From assembly GCA_947629645.1 (NCBI GenBank), contig CANREV010000014.1, positions 1 to 64,000 of the forward strand: a stretch of 64,000 nt of DNA. The letters are read 5' to 3'. Positions within the stretch are counted from its first letter, which is position 1, and each line of letters starts with the position of its first letter. The translations under genes and the position numbers were made by a program. This document shows positions 49,749 through 58,043 of the stretch, piece by piece. This stretch comes from an uncultured Acetatifactor sp. GTDB taxonomy: Bacteria; Bacillota; Clostridia; Lachnospirales; Lachnospiraceae. The notes beneath the pieces were generated by a model. The model was not told the origin of the DNA and made no database searches. It saw only the letters and a program-made list of their open reading frames with translations.

Positions 49749-51503
49749 TCATCTGCCCCTTTCCTGCCGGATGTCTTTTCTCTCATCAGGATACTGGGAA
49801 TAATAAATCTCCTGATAAACGCCGCAACCTGCCAGCAATTCATCATGGGTTCCCGCACCGACCATCTCCCCATCGTCCAGCACGATGATTTTATCCGCGT
49901 GGCGGATGGCGGAAGCCCGCTGGGACACGATAATAGTAGTGGTATTTTCCTCCAGTGTGCGAAGAGCCGTCCGCAATCGGGCATCCGTAGCATAATCCAG
50001 CGCAGACGAACTATCGTCCAGGATCAATATCTCCGGCTTCCTGACCAACGCTCTGGCGATGGTCAGCCTCTGTCTTTGACCGCCGGACAGATTTCTGCCG
50101 CCCTGGGCAATTCTGGCATCCAGCTTTCCCTCTTTACCGTCTACCACTTCCCGAGCCTGTGCGATATCGATGGCATGCCACATTTCCTCTTCTGTGGCGT
50201 CCGGATTTCCCCACTGCAGATTACTGCGGATCGTACCCTTGAACAGAATCGCCTTCTGAGGCACTACGCCGATACGCCTGCGCAGAATGTCCTCCGGCAG
50301 AAAACGGATATCCTGGCCTTCCAGCCTTATGGCTCCTTCTGTCACAGGATAAAAGGCAGGGATCAGATTCACCAGGGAAGATTTACCGGAGCCTGTTCCG
50401 CCGATGATACCTACAGTCTCCCCTTTTTCCACCGTAAAATGAATATCGTGCAGCGTTTCCGCCCCGGCCCCTTCATAGGTGAGAGACACATGATCAAATT
50501 CCAGAAAAGGCGCATCCGCTGTCTTTCCCGATGTATCCTGAATTCCTGTCCTAGTATCCTGATTCTGAATGTCAAATACACCTGCCACACGGTCGGCGCA
50601 GGCTAACGCCTTGGTGATGGTGATAATCAGATTAGCCAGTTTGACCAGCTCCACCAGGATCTGAGACATATAATTTAAGAGGGCGATCACTTCTCCCTGT
50701 GTCAGGTTTCCCACATTGACCTGGAGCGCTCCGGTATAGATCAGGGCGATCAACGCTCCGTTTACTATGATATAGGTCACAGGATTCATCACCGCGCTGA
50801 TCCTGCCCACAAAATTCTGACTTGCGGCCAGCGCCCTGGTATAACTTTTGAATTTCTCCTCTTCCTCAGCCTCTTTGTGAAAAGCCCGGATCACCCGGAC
50901 TCCGGTCAGATTTTCCCGTGTTACGCCCAACACCTTATCCAGCCATCCCTGAACCTTTCTGTAAAGCGGTATCGTCCACATCATAATGCCAAAAACTACG
51001 ATAGCCAGCAAAGGAATGGCTGCCACGAAGATCAACGCGCTTTTGACATCGATCGTAAAAGCCATGATCATTGCGCCGAAAATAATGATGGGAGAACGAA
51101 GGAACAGGCGAAGAACCATATTGACGCCGGACTGTACCTGATTGATATCGCTGGTCATTCGGGTAATCATAGTAGAAGTTCCCGCCTTGTCCACATTGGT
51201 AAAATCCAGTCCCTGAATATGGTCAAACAGCGCCTGACGAAGCTGGGTGGAAAAACCCACAGCAGCCTTCGCCGCAAAATACTGAGCCGTTATGGAAGAT
51301 ACCAGACCAACCAGGGCAAGACTCAACAGGCAAAGTCCCATCCTGGCCACATGGCCCATATCCCCGTTGGCAATGCCCTGATCGATAATCTGCGCCATCA
51401 CCATAGGCACCAGCAGTTCAAAAAGGGCCTCCAACAGCTTGAAAAGCGGAGCCAGAACAGCCTCTTTTTTATAATCTTTTAGAAATTTCATCAATTTCTT
51501 CAT
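49749..51503 (-). CDS. ABC exporter half-transporter, first subunit
   Basis: 584 aa. Six-TM domain (about 15-310) plus ATPase domain with Walker A GGTGSGKSS and an intact NLSGGQRQRL signature. Walker B is ILILDDSSSALD: the catalytic Glu is replaced by Asp, as in the degenerate half of heterodimeric exporters. Its partner follows with a 1-nt gap. No dedicated regulator adjoins the pair. Starts MKKLMKFLKDYKKEA, with no leader-peptidase domain. Confidence 0.92.
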   Translation of the reverse strand: MKKLMKFLKDYKKEAVLAPLFKLLEALFELLVPMVMAQIIDQGIANGDMGHVARMGLCLLSLALVGLVSSITAQYFAAKAAVGFSTQLRQALFDHIQGLDFTNVDKAGTSTMITRMTSDINQVQSGVNMVLRLFLRSPIIIFGAMIMAFTIDVKSALIFVAAIPLLAIVVFGIMMWTIPLYRKVQGWLDKVLGVTRENLTGVRVIRAFHKEAEEEEKFKSYTRALAASQNFVGRISAVMNPVTYIIVNGALIALIYTGALQVNVGNLTQGEVIALLNYMSQILVELVKLANLIITITKALACADRVAGVFDIQNQDTRTGIQDTSGKTADAPFLEFDHVSLTYEGAGAETLHDIHFTVEKGETVGIIGGTGSGKSSLVNLIPAFYPVTEGAIRLEGQDIRFLPEDILRRRIGVVPQKAILFKGTIRSNLQWGNPDATEEEMWHAIDIAQAREVVDGKEGKLDARIAQGGRNLSGGQRQRLTIARALVRKPEILILDDSSSALDYATDARLRTALRTLEENTTTIIVSQRASAIRHADKIIVLDDGEMVGAGTHDELLAGCGVYQEIYYSQYPDERKDIRQERGR

Positions 51504-51585
51504 TGATATGCTTCTCCAAATTTCATGAAAGATGACACACCGGCCCTGACACGCAAACTAAATTGTGCCGCACGAACGCTTTGCT

Positions 51586-52275
51586 TTACTCCGCTTCCCT
51601 CATTTTACAGACACAGATCCGATACCCTTGCGGAATATCGTATTCTTCCCAGCTCACTTCTTTCGCATCGCTGCCGTTTAAAAGATCTTTGCCTAAAACT
51701 TCCGCCACTCCCTGCCCTGTCAGTTTGCCATAAGCTTCCTTTCTGGTCCAGATACGAAAAAAAAGCTGCCTGCGTTTTTCCTCATCCCCGCAGCGTTCCA
51801 GCTGCCGATATTCTGTCCGGGGAAAAAAACGCTTTGCAAGGCGCAGTTCCCCGGCCTTTTGAATCTTTTGGATGTCCACACCGATCTCCTGCCGCGACAC
51901 TCCGCAGAACACATACGCGCCGGAATGGGACAGATTAAATTTGAGGGGCCGGTCTTTCAAATAAGGCTTTCCGTTTTGACCATATCCATACTCCGGTTCT
52001 ATTACGCCATCTCCCAAAAGACCCATCAGCTTCCTCACCGAATAGCACTGTATCTTCCCTGCTTCCTCCTGTCTTTCCTGCTCAAAGTCTTTCATCACTT
52101 TCTGCAACAAAAGCCCCGCTCCCAGGGCCGATACCCTGCCGTTTAGGTGTTTTGCCAAAAGCGCTTTTCGCCTGCGTTCTTTGTCAATCCTTCCAAGAGC
52201 CTCCTGAATAAGCGATTCCGAATGCTCGCCAGTCAAAAACTGTTCCAGATTCAAAAGATATCGTTGATCCTGCAT
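51586..52275 (-). CDS. Sfp-type 4'-phosphopantetheinyl transferase
   Basis: 229 aa, transfers phosphopantetheine from CoA to a carrier protein serine. FNLSHSG (113-119), GVDIQK (132-137, Mg ligand Asp) and WTRKEAYGKLTGQG (176-189, with Lys179-Glu180) are the family motifs. The size is that of Sfp-type (PKS/NRPS-capable) enzymes, not AcpS. ATG 52275 has GGAAGG 6 nt upstream. No PKS or NRPS genes are in the window; it may also serve fatty-acid ACP. It follows aspS by 59 nt. Confidence 0.9.
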   Translation of the reverse strand: MQDQRYLLNLEQFLTGEHSESLIQEALGRIDKERRRKALLAKHLNGRVSALGAGLLLQKVMKDFEQERQEEAGKIQCYSVRKLMGLLGDGVIEPEYGYGQNGKPYLKDRPLKFNLSHSGAYVFCGVSRQEIGVDIQKIQKAGELRLAKRFFPRTEYRQLERCGDEEKRRQLFFRIWTRKEAYGKLTGQGVAEVLGKDLLNGSDAKEVSWEEYDIPQGYRICVCKMREAE

Positions 52276-52334
52276 TTCCATCCTTCCCGCGCTTTTCCCA
52301 ATTACGGTCAAACTCCGAAAACACCCTGCAGAGA

Positions 52335-54125
52335 TCATTCCCCGGGTTTTACAATACGCAGACACAACTCTTCCAGCTGTTTTTCATCCACTACATTGGG
52401 CGCCTCTGACATCAGACAGGAAGCATCCTTTACCTTCGGGAACGCGATCACCTCGCGGATACTCTCCGCTTTCACAAGGAGCATCACAAACCGGTCCAGT
52501 CCGATCGCCAGTCCCGCGTGAGGCGGAACGCCGTACCGAAATGCGTCCAACAGGAAACCAAACTGTTCGTGAGCCTTCTCGTCCGTAAAACCAAGCGCCC
52601 TGAACATCCTCTCCTGCACATCGGTCTGGAAGATCCTCACACTGCCGCCGCCCAGTTCCACGCCGTTTAACACGATATCGTAAGCTTTCGCGCGGACTTT
52701 TCCGGGATCAGTCTCCAAGAGAGGCAGATCCTCATCCATAGGCATGGTAAAAGGATGGTGCATAGCCACATACCGCTCCTCCTCATCGCTCCACTCAAAC
52801 TGGGGGAACTCCGTTACCCAGAGGAAATCAAATCGATCATTGTCAATCAGGTCCAGCTGCTTTGCCACCTCAATGCGAAGCGCGCCCAGCACGGACCACA
52901 CGATCTTCAGACGGTCTGCAGCAAACAATAATAAATCTCCCGCTTCGCCCCCCATGGCGCTGACCAAAGCTTTCAGTTCATCTTCCGTCATAAATTTGAC
53001 GAAAGAAGATTTATAGGTACCGTCAGGCAGGACAGCAAGATATGCCAGACCCTTAGCGCCATAACCCTTTGCGAACTCTGTCAGCGCATCGATCTTCTTT
53101 CTGGGCATCTGGGCTTGTCCTTTCACATTGATGCCCCTGACGCTGCCTCCCGCTTCCAGTGCGCCGGTAAAAACGCTGAATCCACATCCTTTCACAACCT
53201 CAGACACATCCACCAGTTCCATGCCGAAGCGGGTATCCGGCTTGTCGGAGCCGAAACGGTTCATAGCCTCGTCCCAGGTCATCCGCCTGATCGGCAGCGA
53301 TACCTCAAGACCGATAGCTTCTTTGCAGACCTTCGCTACCATTCTCTCCGTGGCGTCAATGACATCGTCCACATCCACAAAGGACATTTCCAAGTCCACC
53401 TGCGTAAACTCGGGCTGCCTGTCCGCACGCAGATCCTCATCTCTGAAACACTTCGCAATCTGAAAATATCTGTCATAACCGGAACACATCAAAAGCTGCT
53501 TAAAAATCTGGGGCGACTGGGGCAGCGCATAAAAACAGCCGGGATGCACACGGCTGGGAACCAGGTAATCCCTGGCTCCCTCCGGCGTAGACTTGTTCAG
53601 GATAGGCGTCTCGATCTCCAGAAAGCCCTCCCCGCTCAAAAAAGTACGGATAGTAGTGGTGATCCTGCTTCTGAGCATCAGATTCTTCTGGATATCAGGT
53701 CTTCTCAGATCCAGATAACGATATTTTAACCGAAGTTCCTCTTTTGTTCTGGAATCCGCCTCAATCGGGAAAGGCGGCGTCTCCGCCTCCGCCAGTATCC
53801 GCAGAGCAGACGCCCTCACTTCGATATCACCCGTTGCAAGGTTCTCATTGACGGCGCCCTCGCGCTTTGTCACATTGCCCACTACCGCCACTACAAATTC
53901 ACTTCTCAGCTTTTCCGCTTTTGCAAAATTCTCAGCGCCGCAATCGCTTTCCTCAAAAATCACCTGTAAAATACCGGAACGATCTCTGAGATCCACAAAA
54001 ATGATCCCGCCTTTGTTTCTCTGCTTCTGCACCCATCCCATTACAGTGACGGTCTCTCCCACGTTTGCCGCGGACAGTTCCCCACAGCGATGAGTCCTCT
54101 TTAACCCTGACATTGACTCTGGCAT
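52335..54125 (-). CDS. aspS: Aspartyl-tRNA synthetase
   Basis: 596 aa, class II. Anticodon-binding OB domain (VGETVTVMGWVQKQRNKGGIIFVDLRDRSG), motif 2 FRDEDLRADRQPEFTQVDLEMSF, a bacterial-type GAD insertion domain, and motif 3 GLAIGLDRFVMLL. Start ATG 54125 is preceded by AGGAGGATAGAAAA. Size and GAD insertion fit the bacterial enzyme. Whether it is discriminating is not decided. Operon with hisS, 109 nt upstream. Confidence 0.96.
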   Translation of the reverse strand: MPESMSGLKRTHRCGELSAANVGETVTVMGWVQKQRNKGGIIFVDLRDRSGILQVIFEESDCGAENFAKAEKLRSEFVVAVVGNVTKREGAVNENLATGDIEVRASALRILAEAETPPFPIEADSRTKEELRLKYRYLDLRRPDIQKNLMLRSRITTTIRTFLSGEGFLEIETPILNKSTPEGARDYLVPSRVHPGCFYALPQSPQIFKQLLMCSGYDRYFQIAKCFRDEDLRADRQPEFTQVDLEMSFVDVDDVIDATERMVAKVCKEAIGLEVSLPIRRMTWDEAMNRFGSDKPDTRFGMELVDVSEVVKGCGFSVFTGALEAGGSVRGINVKGQAQMPRKKIDALTEFAKGYGAKGLAYLAVLPDGTYKSSFVKFMTEDELKALVSAMGGEAGDLLLFAADRLKIVWSVLGALRIEVAKQLDLIDNDRFDFLWVTEFPQFEWSDEEERYVAMHHPFTMPMDEDLPLLETDPGKVRAKAYDIVLNGVELGGGSVRIFQTDVQERMFRALGFTDEKAHEQFGFLLDAFRYGVPPHAGLAIGLDRFVMLLVKAESIREVIAFPKVKDASCLMSEAPNVVDEKQLEELCLRIVKPGE

Positions 54126-54234
54126 TTTTCTATCCTCCTGATACCCGGTCCCGCGGCGCACCTTCCTGCGTTACACCCTTTTGATGTTCAGAAAAGTCCC
54201 TGCCCCGCGTTTTTTTATCATTTCTGATCCGGTC

Positions 54235-55497
54235 TTAATTTTTTAATCCCTCTTTATAGAACTCCTCAAACTCCCCGTACCCCTGGGCGGTTAGCTGCTC
54301 CTTTTGAAATTTCTTGTTTTTATTCATACGGGCGATCAGTACCTGAGTACCGTCTTTTCGCCTATCCTGCGCTCTGGCAATGATATCGCACAGATTCCGG
54401 CCTTCCACCCCTTTTTCAATCAGATAAGCCACTTTTTCCGGCTGATCCGGCACCTGAAATCCGTTCTCCATCAGCAGCATGATAATCCGCTCAAACCCGA
54501 TGGAAAATCCGCAGGCAGGGACATCGTTTCCGGTAAACTTTCCCACCATCCTGTCATAGCGTCCGCCGCCTCCGCAGCTGCCGCCAAATTGCGGGATCGC
54601 GATCTCAAAAATCGTACCGGTATAATAGGACATTCCTCTGACTAAGGTGGCGTCAAACACCATCTTAAAATCAGATGATTTCGTAGCGCTGACACTGTCT
54701 ATGATCTCCTGAAGTCCTTTGGCCACATCCTCCTCCAGCACATCCTTCAGAACTTCCGCCAGATAAGCCACACCGTTTTCCGCCTTTTCCAGTCCTCTGT
54801 ATAATTCCATATACCTGCCAACCGCTTCCGCGGCGAAACCATTTTGTATTAGTTCCGCTTCCACGCCTTCCAATCCGATCTTGTCCATCTTGTCCAAAAT
54901 GATGAACACACTGTCAAAAGACTCCTCCGCGAAGCCGCTGTAAGACGCCATAGCCTTCAGGATCCGCCGGTCGTTGATCCGTATTTCAAAGCCTTTAAAT
55001 CCCAGTTTCCCCAAAGTGGTGGTGGTAGCTAAGATCAATTCAATCTCCGCCAGGTTGGAGGGCTCGCCCAAAATGTCTATATCGCACTGCATAAACTGGC
55101 GGAAACGCCCTCTCTGGGGCCGATCCGCACGCCAGACGTTCCCCATCTGCAGCGCTTTAAAGGGAGAGGGAAGATTGGCGGCGTTGTTGGAATAATAGCG
55201 CACCAGCGGGACCGTCAGATCATAACGCATGCCCGCATCCACCACTTCCTCCTCCGTTACGGCCTTTGCCACATCCAGCTTTTCACCTCTCTTTAAGATC
55301 TTAAAGATCAGTTTTTCGTTGTCTCCGCCCTGTTTATTCGTCAGATTTGCAATGTTTTCCATACAGGGTGTCTCAATGGAAGTAAATCCAAATCTGCCGT
55401 AGGTCTCTTTGATCACGCTGATCACATAGTCGCGTATCCGCATCTCCTCCGGCAGAATATCTTTCATGCCCGTCACGGGCTTCTTACTCAGTGCCAT
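54235..55497 (-). CDS. hisS: Histidyl-tRNA synthetase
   Basis: 420 aa, class II. GMKDILPEEMRIRDYV start, motif 2 MGNVWRADRPQRGRFRQFMQCD, the His-A motif VRGMSYYTGTIFEIA and motif 3 ACGFSIGFERIIMLL. The C-terminal anticodon-binding domain is shortened (ends at about 420). No T-box is visible in the leader; a sigma-A promoter lies at 55547-55576. Followed by aspS. Confidence 0.96.
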   Translation of the reverse strand: MALSKKPVTGMKDILPEEMRIRDYVISVIKETYGRFGFTSIETPCMENIANLTNKQGGDNEKLIFKILKRGEKLDVAKAVTEEEVVDAGMRYDLTVPLVRYYSNNAANLPSPFKALQMGNVWRADRPQRGRFRQFMQCDIDILGEPSNLAEIELILATTTTLGKLGFKGFEIRINDRRILKAMASYSGFAEESFDSVFIILDKMDKIGLEGVEAELIQNGFAAEAVGRYMELYRGLEKAENGVAYLAEVLKDVLEEDVAKGLQEIIDSVSATKSSDFKMVFDATLVRGMSYYTGTIFEIAIPQFGGSCGGGGRYDRMVGKFTGNDVPACGFSIGFERIIMLLMENGFQVPDQPEKVAYLIEKGVEGRNLCDIIARAQDRRKDGTQVLIARMNKNKKFQKEQLTAQGYGEFEEFYKEGLKN

Positions 55498-55546
55498 TTC
55501 CCCGCCATGCCGCCTTTGCGGCTCACCTTTCCATTTTTTCTCTGTA

Positions 55547-55576
55547 TATGATACTTTTTTTTTATTCTACTGTCAA
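55547..55576 (-). promoter_or_regulatory. Sigma-A promoter of hisS-aspS
   Basis: Minus strand -35 TTGACA (55576-55571), 18-bp A-rich spacer, -10 TATCAT (55552-55547), 49 bp from the hisS ATG. Confidence 0.6.
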
Positions 55577-55675
55577 TGTTTCCGATAGATTCTTTTCTGT
55601 AACAGGTAAGCCGCAGGCCGAACTGTTCCCCTTTTCTCACAGTATCAATTTTGTCATTGCACAAATAATACAAAA

Positions 55676-55708
55676 AGTGTGTAAGTAACAAACCGGAACT
55701 TACACACT
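55676..55708 (-). terminator. Terminator of the 103-aa gene
   Basis: Perfect 11-bp stem AGTGTGTAAGT / ACTTACACACT, loop 11 nt, followed on the minus strand by TTTTTG. It lies 30 nt after the stop of the coiled-coil gene and isolates hisS from it. Confidence 0.88.
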
Positions 55709-55736
55709 CTTAACCCTTTGCCAAAAATATTCCCAT

Positions 55737-56048
55737 TTAGGATATTTTCGCCTTCACTTCCCTCATGTCAGATTCCAACACCCCTACCCTGATTGCCAGC
55801 ATTTCTATTTCCTGGTTGGGCTTCATGGCTTCATGCAGATTTCTTGACAGATCAAGATGCCCCTCCGCCACGCGCTTGATATTGACGCGAATCTCATTTT
55901 CAAGGATCATTTCCATGTTAGATACCCGTTGTTTCACATCAGCCAGTTCCTGCTGCATACCACCAAGTCCCTGCTTCACATCCCCGAAGTCCTGCTTCAT
56001 ACCGGCCATATCAGCCAGAAGCAAATCAAGTTTTTCACTATCTGTCAT
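55737..56048 (-). CDS. Small coiled-coil protein, unknown function
   Basis: 103 aa, no membrane segment. MTDSEKLDLLLADMAGM ... GGMQQELADVKQRVSN is a heptad pattern of short repeated segments (MKQDFGDVKQGLGGMQQELADVKQRV), followed by IRVNIKRVAEGHLDL and a second helix. Such proteins occur in Firmicutes genomes and phages, with no assigned role that I know. ATG 56048 is chosen, as AAGGAGG is 8 nt upstream; the GTG in that motif is a false start. It has its own promoter and terminator, so it is a one-gene unit. Confidence 0.8.
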   Translation of the reverse strand: MTDSEKLDLLLADMAGMKQDFGDVKQGLGGMQQELADVKQRVSNMEMILENEIRVNIKRVAEGHLDLSRNLHEAMKPNQEIEMLAIRVGVLESDMREVKAKIS

Positions 56049-56070
56049 AGATTGCACCTCCTTTGATAGA

Positions 56071-56099
56071 AGTATACAACATATAATATAGTTTGTAAA
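56071..56099 (-). promoter_or_regulatory. Sigma-A promoter of the 103-aa gene
   Basis: Minus strand -35 TTTACA (56099-56094), 17-bp spacer, -10 TATACT (56076-56071), 23 bp from the ATG. Confidence 0.65.
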
Positions 56100-56117
56100 T
56101 AAACGTTTTATCGTTTA

Positions 56118-56202
56118 TATTCTTTAGGCACTTCTATTCTTTAAGCACCTCTCTTCTTTAGGCACTTCTATTCTTTAGGCACTTCTATCCTTTCGGCATT
56201 TT
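56118..56202. repeat. 17-bp tandem repeat, five copies
   Basis: Units at 56118, 56135, 56152, 56169 and 56186 read TATTCTTTAGGCACTTC, TATTCTTTAAGCACCTC, TCTTCTTTAGGCACTTC, TATTCTTTAGGCACTTC and TATCCTTTCGGCATTTT. Copies 1 and 4 are identical; the last is the most diverged. It lies just after the FIST-GGDEF stop and before the promoter of the 103-aa gene, and encodes nothing convincing. Confidence 0.9.
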
Positions 56203-56233
56203 TACGATCATAATCTCGCTTTCCCCCTGTGCC

Positions 56234-58006
56234 TTAAAGGACGATCACCCTGTTTTTTCCTTCTCTTTTAGCCTGATAGAGGGCTTTGTCCACCCGCGTA
56301 CAAAGGGCATCCAGGGTATCGTCCTCCCGCGCCCTGGTCACGCCAAGGCTGACTGTCTGAGGCGCGATTGCGGGAAAGACAGTCGCGGCAAAACTCTGCC
56401 GTATATGCTCCGCGGTAGCTTCCGCAAAAGCGCTGTCGTCCGTGCGCAGAAGCACCATAAACTCCTCGCCGCCCCAGCGGCCTGCCGATGCGTCATACCC
56501 ATTGCTTTCGCGCTCGCCGCGCAAGACATCCGCCATTCCTATGATAACCATATCGCCTCTTTGGTGGCCATAAGTATCATTGACCTTCTTAAAATTATCA
56601 ATATCCAGCATAATCAGGAAAAACTTCCTTTTCCCGATATTTCGCAGCGCCCTGCCGATCTGGGTCTGGATTTCTTTTCGATTATAGAGACCGGTCAGTC
56701 CGTCCACGAGAGCCGCTGTCTTTAGCTTTTCATTCGCGATCTCCAAACGCTTGTTCATTTTTTCCAGTTCCAGCGATGTCACACCGATAAACGTAGCCAA
56801 CCGCGAAACAAGAGGCACTCTGGACAACTCATTTTCACTTTTGGAAACAGCAGGCAGATCCGTTCGCTTTTTCTCACCTTCGCGCATGGCGGCAATCACC
56901 AGCGTAACATTGTGTTGATTTAAATTCCCGTTTGTACGCAAAAACTCGCCGTGCGAAAAGAAACCGCAGGAGGCCGAAATATCCTTAAAAGGATAAATTT
57001 CATAAGTCGGTTCTTTCGTAGTCCAGAAAGTACGTCTGGCAGCACAGGAAAAAATATGTAACAAATCCGGCTGGAATGCGGCCATTTTTTTACTCTCATT
57101 CCGGATGCTCTCCACAATCATTCCCGGATCGCCGTAGGAAATCCTTACCACAGAACCCACATCCATATCCGATGTCATAGTTATCGACCCATCTTCATTG
57201 CTTGCCACCGGCGTCCGTAATATAGTAGTGTCATTATGCTCGTAAAACAGCGGAAACTCCAGCGTATTGTAAAAGAAGTTCTCATCGTTCTTAATGTTCA
57301 GGTACTTGTGGTACACGTCATAAGCCGGGATCCCATCTAACTCCTGGAGAACAGAGCCTTTTGATTTTGTCACATGAAACTTTCTGCCCAGCGGCTTCCA
57401 GCCCGTAATATTGATTGATTCCACATGGAAATCATCTCCACCATAAAAAGCGATGATGATAGACCTTTTGGAAAATCCCCCTTCTTTGGAAAATACGCAG
57501 GATTCATCACTGGTGATATCATCGCTGCAGGCAACGCCTCCAAAAATCTGGACATCGTATCTAATATTTTTGAGCCCATCGCAAAAATGAGTAGTAGATC
57601 CCTCCGGAATGGTGAAAAACATTTCAATAGCTTTCACCCATAAATTATTGTTTACTTCCTCCACGATGCAGGCAGTGATATGGTCAACGGAGTCCTTTGA
57701 CATATCATACTGAAAAAGCCTGAACTGTGTGGAAGGCAGTTCAAAAATTGTGCAAACAACAGTGATCTTATGCGAAAGCTGACAGTCAATAATGTTTCCG
57801 CTGGTAGAACAGCCCATGTAAGGTGTCTCTGGAAAAATCCTGTCCAGCACACCACAGACCTGACCGATCACGTCAGGTTCTAACACCTCAGAATAGATCT
57901 GAAATACCATCCTTGAAAACTGTTCGGAAGTATATTCTTTTTTAAACGCTGTAAGCTGATTGGCAAACTCCTCAGGATCATGGTAATCAAACCGAAACTG
58001 TTTCAT
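56234..58006 (-). CDS. FIST-domain diguanylate cyclase
   Basis: 590 aa, no membrane segment. FIST N and C domains (about 20-370; YMGCSTSGNI, GGVACSDDITSDESCVF, SCAARRTFWTTK) are small-ligand sensors. A short coiled coil (about 405-430) joins a GGDEF domain: LTGLYNRKEIQ, LDIDNFKKVNDTYGHQRGD, and GGEEF at 512-516, intact for c-di-GMP synthesis. The RxxD product-inhibition site before GGEEF is missing. ATG 58006 is chosen; an upstream ATG lies in hemZ. GGAGG is 12 nt away. The only other possible c-di-GMP gene in the window is the PilZ-like protein at 26022. Confidence 0.9.
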   Translation of the reverse strand: MKQFRFDYHDPEEFANQLTAFKKEYTSEQFSRMVFQIYSEVLEPDVIGQVCGVLDRIFPETPYMGCSTSGNIIDCQLSHKITVVCTIFELPSTQFRLFQYDMSKDSVDHITACIVEEVNNNLWVKAIEMFFTIPEGSTTHFCDGLKNIRYDVQIFGGVACSDDITSDESCVFSKEGGFSKRSIIIAFYGGDDFHVESINITGWKPLGRKFHVTKSKGSVLQELDGIPAYDVYHKYLNIKNDENFFYNTLEFPLFYEHNDTTILRTPVASNEDGSITMTSDMDVGSVVRISYGDPGMIVESIRNESKKMAAFQPDLLHIFSCAARRTFWTTKEPTYEIYPFKDISASCGFFSHGEFLRTNGNLNQHNVTLVIAAMREGEKKRTDLPAVSKSENELSRVPLVSRLATFIGVTSLELEKMNKRLEIANEKLKTAALVDGLTGLYNRKEIQTQIGRALRNIGKRKFFLIMLDIDNFKKVNDTYGHQRGDMVIIGMADVLRGERESNGYDASAGRWGGEEFMVLLRTDDSAFAEATAEHIRQSFAATVFPAIAPQTVSLGVTRAREDDTLDALCTRVDKALYQAKREGKNRVIVL

Positions 58007-58043
58007 ATAAACTTTGTACCTCCAAGTTTGTCCATAGGGTGTA

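Noticed and set aside
55498-55736. T-box leader expected before hisS
   Set aside because: No T-box signature sequence or specifier stem is visible, and the mRNA leader from the promoter at 55547-55576 is only about 40 nt, too short for a T-box.
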